From positions 2,666,001 through 2,730,000 of the forward strand of contig NZ_PGFQ01000001.1 in the NCBI RefSeq assembly GCF_029870955.1: 64,000 nucleotides of DNA, in the 5' to 3' direction. The notes beneath the pieces are model-generated. The model saw only the letters and a program-made list of their open reading frames with translations, was not told the DNA's origin and ran no database searches. This DNA is from Sulfitobacter faviae. Its GTDB lineage: Bacteria > Pseudomonadota > Alphaproteobacteria > Rhodobacterales > Rhodobacteraceae. The number at the start of each line of letters is the position of its first letter. Position 1 is the first letter of the stretch. The position numbers were made by a program, and so were the translations under genes. This document shows positions 25,495-33,185 of the stretch, in pieces.

Positions 25495-25986
25495 ATGCGT
25501 CACGATGATTTAGATCATATCCATATCTCAAGTCGCCCATTCTGCACGCCAGCAGACTTTGGGCGGAGGGATAAGGTAGAGCCAGCCGATGCTGCTATGG
25601 GGATCACTCTTGAGATGATCTATCACATCGAAGATACTGTAAGGCGATATGGCGAAGGTTTAACAGAAACGCCTCATGCGAATTGCGAGACGCCATTTGA
25701 GATTGCTACGCAGATCGTTCGCGTTGTGGCTGTAGCACTCCGAGAGGATGGGTTATCCATGGGAGAAGTTAAGGTGGATAAGGAAGTTTGTGATGCCGTC
25801 GCCGCTATTGTGACGGCCTACACGGATGTCCTCAACGAGAATTATGAGAACGATAGGTATGAGGAGCCCGAGGTATTAGACGGCCTTGCTGCACTTCTTC
25901 GCGTAGTTGACTGTCTGCCTCCCCACCTTGTTGAAGGCATACCGAAAGAGCTGTTGCCGTATGCGATGCGGCCTCAGCAGCCGTAA
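25495..25986 (+). CDS. Hypothetical protein in the immunity region
   Basis: This 163-residue protein starts at ATG 25495 after a GGGGGT site. It is mainly helical and acidic in its second half (N-E-N-Y-E-N-D-R-Y-E-E-P-E). Its last 155 bases overlap, on the opposite strand, the end of the gene at 25832-26692; one of the two ends is probably miscalled. Function unknown. Confidence 0.55.
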   Translation: MRHDDLDHIHISSRPFCTPADFGRRDKVEPADAAMGITLEMIYHIEDTVRRYGEGLTETPHANCETPFEIATQIVRVVAVALREDGLSMGEVKVDKEVCDAVAAIVTAYTDVLNENYENDRYEEPEVLDGLAALLRVVDCLPPHLVEGIPKELLPYAMRPQQP

Positions 25987-26692
25987 CTGCAAGCCACGCG
26001 TCCTCTATCGACCAGACCTGAGTATCATCAGCTGCCAGAGAGGGGCCTTGGGAAAATAGGTGATCAAACGCCGCTCGACGGCTTGGCTGATTCTGAAAAT
26101 CGGCAAGGGCTTGCAAAACGTCGGATTGATCATCTTCGTTAATCACCGACTTCCCTGACCTTCCGCCTGCCAGCAATTGCCCCATGAGATTGCTTAGGTT
26201 TTCGGCTGGTGCTGACGCGAGCCCCTGCATGGCGACGCCATAAGTATGGTTCCATGCATCGTATTCTGAAAGCAGTAGGCAGTCTGGATGCTTCGAGCTT
26301 ATACCCCAAAGTCCGTGCGCGAACTTATTTCTAAGTTCCCGAACGGGTTTGATCGCGCTGCTAGCCCCCTTTAGTAATGGTAGAGACTCATCGTTTGCTT
26401 GCGTATCAAGAAGTCGATGTATGATCTTCACACGTTGATGATGGTTTCTAATGGCGTTAAGGACAATTCTAACGTTTGGCCCTTCAGCGCCTAGCAGAAA
26501 GATTGCAATTTGCTCGAATTGAGCATCAACGTCTGCCATATATGCGATAGTCAAGCTTACCGCTGTGGCAATTTCGGGGACTTGCCTTAAGTTGCTTGCA
26601 TCGTATGAACCCTCGGGCCTTGCGCCGAGCGCAGCAAGCGTAGGTGGAGTGGGGATTTTAACTTTGGGATAGGTCAATTTCATTCCCTTCAT
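25832..26692 (-). CDS. Unknown protein with HEPN-like motif, cotranscribed with the repressor
   Basis: This 286-residue protein begins 26 bases after the repressor stop on the same strand, the place lambda uses for rexAB, so it should be expressed in the lysogen. At 121-126 it has R-N-K-F-A-H, matching the R-N-x3-H motif of HEPN ribonuclease domains, in a helical context with a partner helix at about 72-95. Superinfection exclusion or abortive infection is an inference from place and motif. The C-terminal 50 residues overlap a convergent gene and may be wrong; a one-base indel would end it near 25974. Confidence 0.6.
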   Translation of the reverse strand: MKGMKLTYPKVKIPTPPTLAALGARPEGSYDASNLRQVPEIATAVSLTIAYMADVDAQFEQIAIFLLGAEGPNVRIVLNAIRNHHQRVKIIHRLLDTQANDESLPLLKGASSAIKPVRELRNKFAHGLWGISSKHPDCLLLSEYDAWNHTYGVAMQGLASAPAENLSNLMGQLLAGGRSGKSVINEDDQSDVLQALADFQNQPSRRAAFDHLFSQGPSLAADDTQVWSIEDAWLAVTAAEAASHTATALSVCLQQGGEADSQLREEVQQGRLIPRAPHTYRSHNSR

Positions 26693-26718
26693 TTTGCTCT
26701 GACTCGACCATTCTCACA

Positions 26719-27354
26719 TCACACCCGCCTCGCCATATCCGCCGGCAGATGCATCCGCACCCGCGCGGCCCACCTCAGTCTTACGTCATGCTGGTTATCG
26801 GCGCCGGGGTTCAGCGAGATCAGATTGAACAGTCCCGGCTCTGATCCTGCGCGGACCTGCTTGACCCATCCCATGCCGTTCATGTCTTCGCAAACGCAGC
26901 GGTGGCCTATTGCATCTGAAGGAACTCCGTCAGCGGCCTCACGCGTGTAGAACAGAAGGTCGCCAGCGGAGTAGACGGGTTCCATACTGTCACCCACGAT
27001 CTCGACTGCGACGATGCCATGCGGCGATAGCTGCGGTGGGCATTCGACCTGTGGGCCGCCACCCTTCTCGTAGGCATCGAACACCGGAACCATTGCGCCA
27101 GCGCCGACAGCGCCAGCTATGGCGACGGTGGGGCGTTCTTGAGGGCTATCCCCGACGATCTCTTGAATCGATACATCAAGAACCTCGGCGATCTTCACTA
27201 AGTTTGCTAGCGTCGGGTTCTTGGTCTTCCGCGTGACGATGTCTCGAACCCCGGTTGCGCTCATTCCAGCAGCCAAGGCCACCGCACGATTATTCGTGCC
27301 GCGTTCTTCGATTAATGCGCTGATGCGATCCGCTACCACTTGCCCAAAATCCAT
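26719..27354 (-). CDS. CI-type repressor, HTH plus S24 peptidase domain
   Basis: This 211-residue protein has an N-terminal HTH (about 20-60: N-R-A-V-A-L-A-A-G-M-S-A-T-G-V-R-D-I) and a LexA/CI-like S24 domain with catalytic S123 (G-D-S-M-E-P) and K165 (G-W-V-K-Q-V), and Ala-Gly pairs near 80-87 where RecA-stimulated self-cleavage would occur. It is the prophage repressor, so induction should follow the SOS response. An operator overlaps the bases just before its start codon, which suggests autoregulation. Confidence 0.92.
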   Translation of the reverse strand: MDFGQVVADRISALIEERGTNNRAVALAAGMSATGVRDIVTRKTKNPTLANLVKIAEVLDVSIQEIVGDSPQERPTVAIAGAVGAGAMVPVFDAYEKGGGPQVECPPQLSPHGIVAVEIVGDSMEPVYSAGDLLFYTREAADGVPSDAIGHRCVCEDMNGMGWVKQVRAGSEPGLFNLISLNPGADNQHDVRLRWAARVRMHLPADMARRV

Positions 27355-27433
27355 GTAGTTCTTTTCCTACATGCGGGCAATCGGCGCAAATGGGATAAAT
27401 CCTCTTTACAGTGTGGGATATAACCTACATATT
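27355..27433 (+). promoter_or_regulatory. Right operators and PR promoter
   Basis: Sites like GTAGG-N6-CCTAC lie at 27355-27370 (GTAGT-TCTTTT-CCTAC, inside the 20-bp palindrome-like ATGTAG...CTACAT), 27413-27428 (GTGGG-ATATAA-CCTAC) and, weaker, 27390-27405. TTTACA (27405-27410) and CATATT (27428-27433) are 17 bases apart and place the start of transcription near 27440, next to the first codon at 27441. One operator fills the promoter spacer; another covers the repressor ribosome site. Confidence 0.65.
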
Positions 27434-27440
27434 GAGCCTC

Positions 27441-27656
27441 ATGATGATGAGCAGCTTCAAGACAGAGATTGAGGATTACCTTGAGCGGACAGGCACGAAG
27501 CCTTCGAAGTTCGGTCGGGATTTCGTCAATGATCCGGGGTTCGTCTACCGGCTTCGCAAGGGCGGAGAGTGCCGCCCTAGTACGATTGAAAAAATCCGCA
27601 AGGAAATGCGGGCGATATTGAAAGATGATGCTTCTGCATCTTCGGACGCCGCCTAA
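27441..27656 (+). CDS. Cro-like regulator
   Basis: This protein of 69-71 residues (three ATG codons in a row at 27441, 27444 and 27447) is small, basic and helical: F-K-T-E-I-E-D-Y-L-E-R-T-G-T-K-P-S-K-F then P-S-T-I-E-K-I-R-K-E-M. Position opposite the repressor across the operators marks it as the Cro equivalent. It has no ribosome site, and the predicted transcript starts almost at the ATG. Confidence 0.72.
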   Translation: MMMSSFKTEIEDYLERTGTKPSKFGRDFVNDPGFVYRLRKGGECRPSTIEKIRKEMRAILKDDASASSDAA

Positions 27657-27749
27657 TGTGGTGCGTCCGCCTGCCTCTCTCTCAAAAACATCTCTCATGC
27701 CGCGACCTTGCGACGGTGCGCGCTGTCTTCAAAGGAAACGAGGTTGCCA

Positions 27750-28181
27750 ATGTATGATCTTCGCAAGCTGGTGAATGCCCAAATGGCGGCGCTGATCGAC
27801 GGCACGTTCGGCTGTCTCGACGCCGCGGCGGAGACGATCAACGCCCGCACTCACGGCCACGTCAGCAAAGGTACGCTGTCGAAGCGGCTGTCTGGGCAGC
27901 TGGGCTGGCCGGTTGAGGATGTCGCAGCCCTAGAAGACGCAGCAGGCCGCTACCCGGTCAGCCGGATGCTGGCGCGCCGCATGAACGCTGATGGGCCCAC
28001 AGCCTCGGCCTGCCTCTATGCGGCTTCGGGCGTTGCATCGAAAGAAGCGGGCGAGGCGATATCCGCCGCGCTGTCTGCCGCTCAATCAGCCAGCGGCGAT
28101 CTTACCGAGGCGATCCGAGAAGCGAATGAGGCCGAAGCAGCAATGCGCCGGTTGCGTGAAGCGCTTGAGGCGGCGCAATGA
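27750..28181 (+). CDS. Putative early regulator with HTH
   Basis: This 143-residue protein starts at ATG 27750 after GAGG. The segment L-D-A-A-A-E-T-I-N-A-R-T (about 27-38) with V-S-K-G-T-L-S-K-R-L-S-G-Q-L (about 42-55) forms an HTH, and a helical acidic C-terminal half follows. It holds the position of CII-type activators, second after Cro, but no direct similarity to CII is claimed. Confidence 0.65.
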   Translation: MYDLRKLVNAQMAALIDGTFGCLDAAAETINARTHGHVSKGTLSKRLSGQLGWPVEDVAALEDAAGRYPVSRMLARRMNADGPTASACLYAASGVASKEAGEAISAALSAAQSASGDLTEAIREANEAEAAMRRLREALEAAQ

Positions 28182-28390
28182 CCCCGCAACAGGTCGCCGC
28201 AGCGGAAAATGTCGCCGTGCGCCGTGCATGGGGCGAGACGATCGACAGCGGCGTCAGGACCAAGAACGTGGCTTTGCGCATCCGCGAATACATCGGCTCC
28301 GGCCTGACGTCTGATGAAGTGGCGCGCCGGATCGGCTGCACCCGTCAGTCAGTGAATGCCGCGCTTCGGAAGATCGGGGGCAAGCTGTGA
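28178..28390 (+). CDS. Small HTH protein
   Basis: This 70-residue protein starts in an ATGA overlap. The C-terminal half is an HTH: L-T-S-D-E-V-A-R-R-I-G-C-T-R-Q-S-V-N-A-A-L-R-K-I. It is probably a DNA-binding early regulator. Confidence 0.65.
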   Translation: MTPQQVAAAENVAVRRAWGETIDSGVRTKNVALRIREYIGSGLTSDEVARRIGCTRQSVNAALRKIGGKL

Positions 28391-28584
28391 CCACCGCGAG
28401 GCGTGAAGGCGACAACGTGATCGTCACGATCCCCGTCGAAGAGGTGCACGAGCTGCGCGTCGCGTTGCAGCCGTGCCCGTGCAGGTCGACCAAATCACAC
28501 GCCACGACCCGCATTCGGGAGCGGTTCGTACGCGGCTTGGGGATGGCGGTCGAAGGGAAGAAGAAAGAGCGGACTACTCGATAG
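28387..28584 (+). CDS. Hypothetical small basic protein
   Basis: This 65-residue protein starts at GTG 28387 in a GTGA overlap. It has a short strand region (D-N-V-I-V-T-I-P-V-E-E-V) and a C-P-C turn, then a basic tail. No family recognised. Confidence 0.5.
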   Translation: MTTARREGDNVIVTIPVEEVHELRVALQPCPCRSTKSHATTRIRERFVRGLGMAVEGKKKERTTR

Positions 28585-28643
28585 CGCCCAGCAGGCGCTA
28601 ACGCATTCATGGCGGCGCAGGCCGCGAAACTCAGGAGAGAACG

Positions 28644-29093
28644 ATGCCATTTACCGACATTGCACCACCACCCGCGCCGCCGCCCGCCGGAACCGGGATT
28701 AGCTTCGGCCTGAGCGTTAGCAAGGCGAAGATCCGCAAAGTACGCATCACGCTGCGGGGGGATATCCAGGCGAAATACTTCGGTGGCCCTGTCGAGGGCA
28801 AGCGCTTTGCGGCGCAGGCTGGCCGCGGCTCTGACGAAGGTAAGCTGCGCCTTGTCATGACCGATGACGGCGATCTTGAAGCGCGCGCAGGTATCAAAGG
28901 CTCGGCGTACATCACCATGGCCGGATGGGACTTGCTGCCCAAAGACAAGCGCCCCGCCGCGTCCTGCGAGGTTATCGAGGCATCGGCGGTTGGTCTGGTG
29001 ATCCTGAAGCTTCCGCCGTTCTGCAAGCCGTCCGGTGTGGGCGGCAAGATCGCAGAGGAATTTGCGCTGAAGAAGGTGGGAAAGAATGCTTGA
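28644..29093 (+). CDS. Conserved hypothetical phage protein
   Basis: This 149-residue protein has a Pro-rich start (A-P-P-P-A-P-P-P) and then a mixed alpha/beta domain (K-A-K-I-R-K-V-R-I-T-L-R, Y-I-T-M-A-G-W-D-L-L). A GGAGAG site precedes ATG 28644. It overlaps the GapR-like gene by 8 bases. Function unknown. Confidence 0.6.
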   Translation: MPFTDIAPPPAPPPAGTGISFGLSVSKAKIRKVRITLRGDIQAKYFGGPVEGKRFAAQAGRGSDEGKLRLVMTDDGDLEARAGIKGSAYITMAGWDLLPKDKRPAASCEVIEASAVGLVILKLPPFCKPSGVGGKIAEEFALKKVGKNA

Positions 29094-29385
29094 TCAGACC
29101 ACACAACTAGAAGGCGTTGTAGCGCAAGAAAATGAGAGCGAGGGTGACGCAACCTATCGCGTCACCGCGAACGAGCTTCGCCAATTTGTCGAGCGCATTG
29201 AACGGTTGGATGCGGAGAAAAAGGATCTTTCAGATCAGCAGAAAGAGGTGATGGCTGAGGCCAAGAGCCGTGGCTACATGGTCATGGCTATCCGCAAAAT
29301 TGTGGCCGAGCGCAAGCGCAGTAAAGACGACATCGCAGAAGAAGAGGCTGTTTTGCAGATGTACCGCGAAGCGTTGGGCATGTGA
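29086..29385 (+). CDS. GapR-like DUF2312 protein
   Basis: This 99-residue protein matches DUF2312: L-R-Q-F-V-E-R-I-E-R-L-D-A-E-K-K-D-L (about 27-44), M-A-I-R-K-I-V-A-E-R-K-R (about 66-77) and the end E-E-E-A-V-L-Q-M-Y-R-E-A-L-G-M. In Caulobacter, GapR is a nucleoid protein that binds overtwisted AT-rich DNA ahead of polymerases. A phage copy among early genes may act on phage replication or on host chromosome structure. Confidence 0.85.
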   Translation: MLDQTTQLEGVVAQENESEGDATYRVTANELRQFVERIERLDAEKKDLSDQQKEVMAEAKSRGYMVMAIRKIVAERKRSKDDIAEEEAVLQMYREALGM

Positions 29386-29620
29386 TGGCGCGCGTTGGTT
29401 TTGAAGCGGCGCTGGCCGCCCTGAAAAGCGGTGATCGCATCATGGTCACCCTCGCTGATCCGACCAAAGTATCAGACCGCACCCGCTATAACCTTCTGGG
29501 GGGGGCGCTCTAACAGCGACCACGTTCGCGCGGCTGAGCAATCATATCGAGCCGGTGCGCGATGGGCTGTTCCCAGACGAAGCACCATCGCAGACCTATC
29601 GGCTGGCGGGGTTGTCGTAG
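29385..29620 (+). CDS. Hypothetical phage protein, frameshifted in a G8 run
   Basis: ATG 29385 overlaps the DUF2312 stop (TGATG). The frame stops at 29513 after 42 residues. Adding one G to the G8 run at 29498-29505 extends it as L-L-G-G-G-A-L-T-A-T-T-F-A-R-L-S to TAG 29618-29620, 78 residues ending R-L-A-G-L-S, 4 bases before the next gene. This is strong evidence for one missing base. Function unknown. Confidence 0.65.
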
Positions 29621-29624
29621 GGCT

Positions 29625-30020
29625 ATGACCGACCGCATCACCGCAGCCGAGTTCCGAAAGAAGCGTTCCGCCAATGGTGGAGCGCGCAAAGGCCGTGTGC
29701 GCGGTACGAAGGCGATGGTGGTGGATGGGATCAAGTTTCACAGCCGGAAAGAGGCGCGGCGCTACGGCGTTCTCCGCCAGCTTGAGCGTGCGGGCATCAT
29801 CGAGAACCTGCGTCTGCAAGTGCCGTATGAACTGAAAGGCAAAGACGGGCCGATCCTGACGCCGACCGGGCGCAAGATGATCTACAAGGCCGATTTTGTC
29901 TATTTCGACAAGCGCATCAACGCGGAAACCGTCGAGGACAGCAAGGGCTGGGCGACAGACGTGTTCAAGATCAAGAAGGCGATCTTGGCCGCGCAGGGCG
30001 TGGAGGTGGTGGAGACATGA
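29625..30020 (+). CDS. DUF1064 PD-(D/E)XK-like nuclease
   Basis: This 131-residue protein matches DUF1064: D-G-I-K-F-H-S-R-K-E-A-R-R-Y (about 35-48), L-E-R-A-G-I-I-E-N-L-R-L-Q-V (about 53-66), Y-K-A-D-F-V-Y-F (about 87-94) and V-E-D-S-K-G (about 104-109), the E/D-x-K nuclease pattern. Phage members are probably structure-specific endonucleases such as junction resolvases. ATG 29625 gives the family N-terminus. Confidence 0.82.
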   Translation: MTDRITAAEFRKKRSANGGARKGRVRGTKAMVVDGIKFHSRKEARRYGVLRQLERAGIIENLRLQVPYELKGKDGPILTPTGRKMIYKADFVYFDKRINAETVEDSKGWATDVFKIKKAILAAQGVEVVET

Positions 30021-30676
30021 GTGCAGCCCCATCAGCGCGCGGCCTGTTTCGCGCAACCGGAAACACGTCCACCCACATCGTCAGGACGTTGGAAGGCTTC
30101 GAGCGCATCGCAGAGGCGCCCCGTGAGGCTGCGGACTTCTACCCGACGCCACCTGAACCTACGAGAGCCTTACTCAAGGCCGAGGGCGACCGCCTGCGTC
30201 ATTTCCCGGCGATCTGGGAGAGTGCCGCTGGAGACGGTGCCATGGCGCGTGAAATAGAGGCTTTCGGGCTGCCGGTGATCAAGACTGATCTGATCGATCG
30301 GGGGTGCGGCGCCGACCTCGGTGACTATTTCGCCCTGACTGAGCGACGGGCGGATGCCATGATCACCAACCCACCATACTGCGAGATTAACGCCCGAGAC
30401 GGAAAAGGCCGCTGGCTTACCCACGCGCTTGATCTCAGGTGCACCTATGTCGCGCTGTTCCTCAATTGGGACTGGCCGGCCGCGGCGGGGCTCGCCTCGA
30501 TCTTGGCAAAGCACCCCATCAGCCGCGCCTACGTCTGCCGCTGGAAGGTGGACTTCACCGGCAAAGGATCACCGCCACAGCGCAACGGTTGGTTTATCTG
30601 GGATGCCGAATGGGAGGGCGAGACGGCGCTCCGCTTTCTTGATCGCACGGACGGGCGGCAGGGGGAGTTCTTCTGA
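30017..30676 (+). CDS. Phage DNA adenine methyltransferase-like protein
   Basis: This 219-residue protein has a SAM-binding segment E-S-A-A-G-D-G-A-M-A (about 68-77) and the amino-methyltransferase motif T-N-P-P-Y (about 115-119). It is short, with no visible target-recognition domain. It may protect phage DNA or mark it. ATGA overlap with the nuclease gene before it. Confidence 0.78.
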   Translation: MSAAPSARGLFRATGNTSTHIVRTLEGFERIAEAPREAADFYPTPPEPTRALLKAEGDRLRHFPAIWESAAGDGAMAREIEAFGLPVIKTDLIDRGCGADLGDYFALTERRADAMITNPPYCEINARDGKGRWLTHALDLRCTYVALFLNWDWPAAAGLASILAKHPISRAYVCRWKVDFTGKGSPPQRNGWFIWDAEWEGETALRFLDRTDGRQGEFF

Positions 30677-31500
30677 TGAGTGAAGGCGTCCCATATATCC
30701 GCTTCTACGGCGACGATTGGCTCTCGGGAACGCAGGAGCTCTCACTGGAGGAGCGCGGCGCTCTGGTGACCATCGTTGCGCTGACATCCGCAACGGGCGC
30801 GGCACCAGTTGCCGACTACAAGCGCCTATCACGTCGCTTCGGCTGCACCCCGGCAAAGGCGAAGAAGGTGGTCCAGTCCTTGATCGAGATGGGGAAGATT
30901 TGGCTCGATGGAGATGCTCTGATTAACCGCCGTGCACAAAAAGAAACCGAAATTTCGCAAAAAAATTCCAAAAAACAATCGGAAAACGCTCACGCCCGAT
31001 GGTCAAAATCTGAGGGAAAATCCAATGAAAACAATGGGGGGTATGATGCCGCCGCATTGCCGCCGGAATGCCAACCAGAACCAAAACCAGAACCATATAA
31101 GATTGATGATGATAGCGCGGGCGCGAGTCTGAGCTTTCGAGAGAGGGTGCTGGTCGCAGCCGGTCACGATGCATCCGGGCTGACCGCAGGGGGCAAGGTG
31201 ATCGGCAGCCGGGCCGAGTGGGTCGAGTTCGAGAACGCTCGGTCCGATCTCCATCTCAGCGAGGAAGACACGATCGCAGTCGTCAGGGAGACGGCCAACC
31301 AGAAGCGCGACGGACCGCCCGGCAGCCTGAAATACTTCATCCCATCGATGCGGAAGTTTGCCGGGGCGCGAGATGCGCCGCCAGTATCCGCAATTAGCCC
31401 AGACCCAGCCAGACCGAGAGGAACCCAGCATGAACGATCTACCAGCAAATCCAAGCGCCGTATGGATGCCTTCATCGCCGGAGCTCGCGGCACGGGCTGA
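30676..31500 (+). CDS. DUF1376 (YdaU-like) replication protein
   Basis: This 274-residue protein has an N-terminal DUF1376 winged helix (Y-I-R-F-Y-G-D-D-W-L-S-G-T then L-S-L-E-E-R-G-A-L, residues 6-60), a low-complexity Asn/Lys/Pro linker (about 93-150) and a C-terminal helical domain. Phage proteins of this design act as replication initiators or helicase loaders. The linker region has lower GC than the rest. Confidence 0.78.
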   Translation: MSEGVPYIRFYGDDWLSGTQELSLEERGALVTIVALTSATGAAPVADYKRLSRRFGCTPAKAKKVVQSLIEMGKIWLDGDALINRRAQKETEISQKNSKKQSENAHARWSKSEGKSNENNGGYDAAALPPECQPEPKPEPYKIDDDSAGASLSFRERVLVAAGHDASGLTAGGKVIGSRAEWVEFENARSDLHLSEEDTIAVVRETANQKRDGPPGSLKYFIPSMRKFAGARDAPPVSAISPDPARPRGTQHERSTSKSKRRMDAFIAGARGTG

Positions 31501-31867
31501 CCACCGCGAGTGGATCGGGGGCCGGGTCGTGACGCTTCTGAGCCACTACTGGCGGGACGATGACGACGATGCCCTGACGGCCGCGATCGCGGCTGACTGG
31601 GCCGATGTCCTCGAAGGCTTGCCGCAGGAGGCGATCCGCAAGGCATGCATCCAGTACCAGCGTGAAGAGCCGCGCCGGAAACCGACGCCGGGGGCAATCT
31701 ACGCGCTGGCGCGAGAGGCAATGCCGCGGCCAGCATTGGTGCGGGAGCCGCAGCCGGAGCCAGAGCGCCGGGCGCCTACCGCCGAAGAGCGGGCTCGGGT
31801 TGCCGAATACGTCAAGCGGGCAGGCTACGCGACACGGCGCGCCAACCCCGAGGGAGACATCGCATGA
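31430..31867 (+). CDS. Hypothetical replication-region protein
   Basis: This 145-residue protein starts at ATG 31430 with an AGAGGA site and overlaps the previous gene by 71 bases in another frame. It is helical and acidic (H-Y-W-R-D-D-D-D-D-A-L) with a basic Q-R-E-E-P-R-R-K-P-T-P-G segment. Similar proteins often sit beside phage replication genes; function unknown. Confidence 0.65.
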   Translation: MNDLPANPSAVWMPSSPELAARADHREWIGGRVVTLLSHYWRDDDDDALTAAIAADWADVLEGLPQEAIRKACIQYQREEPRRKPTPGAIYALAREAMPRPALVREPQPEPERRAPTAEERARVAEYVKRAGYATRRANPEGDIA

Positions 31868-32172
31868 TCGAACCCATCACAGGTGGAGCAATGCAGGCGG
31901 CATACCTCGCAGCGGCACCGGCCTTTGCCCGGGCTTTCATTCGTCGTAGTCCGGAAGCGCTAGCAGCGGAATTTGCCCACAGCCGCCACATCGATCTGCG
32001 CGATTTCTTCGGGCCAACTAGAGCGCATAGCGTCTCGCATCCCCGGCAGGAATGCATGGCGATGTTGGCCGAGCGCGGGTTCAGCCTGCCGCGCATCGGA
32101 CGCGTGTTCAACCGCGACCACACCACGGTGCACCACGGCATCGAAGCGGTGAAGCGGAGGGCGTTGGGGTGA
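31864..32172 (+). CDS. DnaA domain IV-like DNA-binding protein
   Basis: The C-terminal 45 residues of this 102-residue protein match the DnaA origin-binding domain: H-P-R-Q-E-C-M-A-M-L-A-E-R-G-F-S-L-P-R-I and the signature D-H-T-T-V-H-H-G-I-E-A-V-K-R. No AAA domain is present. It may bind DnaA boxes in the phage or host origin, as initiator or competitor. ATGA overlap upstream. Confidence 0.82.
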   Translation: MIEPITGGAMQAAYLAAAPAFARAFIRRSPEALAAEFAHSRHIDLRDFFGPTRAHSVSHPRQECMAMLAERGFSLPRIGRVFNRDHTTVHHGIEAVKRRALG

Positions 32173-32429
32173 CGCTGGATGAACTTCGGACGATCGCGCA
32201 GAACAAGGGCTGCTACCTGACCATGCCACGCAAGACACTGCCGAAAGGAACGCGTGTCCGACTGGCCGGTCGCAGTGGGCCATTCGGCAGAATATGCACC
32301 GTCAAACAGGGCGAGTGCGGATACCAGGTTGTCGCTTGCTTCGATGGCGCCGAGGTCACGAGCTGGCTGGATGAGCAAGAGCAGGCGGAGCCAAAGAACA
32401 CTACCACGGGCACAAAGGGCAGAGCATGA
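32169..32429 (+). CDS. Hypothetical small phage protein
   Basis: This 86-residue protein starts at GTG 32169 in a GTGA overlap. It has a beta-rich SH3-like middle (G-T-R-V-R-L-A-G-R-S-G-P-F-G-R-I-C-T-V) and an acidic tail. It overlaps the NusG-like gene by ATGA, so it may be functionally linked to it. Confidence 0.6.
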   Translation: MTLDELRTIAQNKGCYLTMPRKTLPKGTRVRLAGRSGPFGRICTVKQGECGYQVVACFDGAEVTSWLDEQEQAEPKNTTTGTKGRA

Positions 32430-33043
32430 AATACCTAGGCTACGTTGCGGGCGGAGTTTGCCGCGACACGCACGCACCAACGAAGGACAGCGAGGGTAGG
32501 GCGGTTCGGCCGCCAATGATCCGCAAGCAGTTCTGGGTGCAGGAAGAGCTACGCCGTCTCGGCATCGACGCATGGTGCGGCAAGCGGGTGGAGTTCAAGC
32601 GGCTTGGCAAGGATCGCAGCTGGACCCGCTTCGATGTGCCGGCACTGCCGAACTACATCGTTTTGGATATGGAACCGGATCAGATGCACCTCGCTGCTCA
32701 GGTCGATCATCTGATGCCAACGTTCATGGCGGTCGCGAAGTCAGACCTGCACGGCAAGTCGTCGGAGAAGGGAAAGCCCGGGCATGTTGGGTTGCTGGGC
32801 TTCATGGGCGGCGTGGATGCCGCGTTTGAGAAGGCAGAGCGTGTCGACGCCAACTCTCGGGCCGAGGTGACTGAATACAAGCGCGGGCAGGAGCTTCGCA
32901 TCATCTCCGGGCCTTTCGCCGACATGCTGGTGAAGTTCGATCGACTGGTGAAGGCGCCGCATGATCGGTGGCAGTCGCTCGCGGTGGAGCTGCCGAGCGG
33001 GATCAAGGCGCAGTTTGATCCGCTGGATGTGCGGAGCGCATAG
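32426..33043 (+). CDS. NusG-like transcription antiterminator candidate
   Basis: This 205-residue protein has a NusG-N-like domain (P-N-Y-I-V-L-D-M-E-P near 72-81, then L-L-G-F-M-G-G near 126) and a C-terminal KOW domain (Y-K-R-G-Q-E-L-R-I-I-S-G-P-F-A-D, about 151-166). It is the last gene before the terminase operon, where lambda has its late regulator Q. It probably lets RNA polymerase read through terminators in the 26-kb late operon, such as the hairpin at 40318. Confidence 0.78.
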   Translation: MKYLGYVAGGVCRDTHAPTKDSEGRAVRPPMIRKQFWVQEELRRLGIDAWCGKRVEFKRLGKDRSWTRFDVPALPNYIVLDMEPDQMHLAAQVDHLMPTFMAVAKSDLHGKSSEKGKPGHVGLLGFMGGVDAAFEKAERVDANSRAEVTEYKRGQELRIISGPFADMLVKFDRLVKAPHDRWQSLAVELPSGIKAQFDPLDVRSA

Positions 33044-33185
33044 GTGTTGCTAGGCGGTACAACATTTGGTATGGGTGAGGCATTCGCGTACAGGGATTAC
33101 CCAGGCGCACTGGTCACGGGGTCGGCGGAAACGTCAGGCAGGCTCCGTGCTACTGCAATTCAAATGACATTCTTACGAGGCGGAT

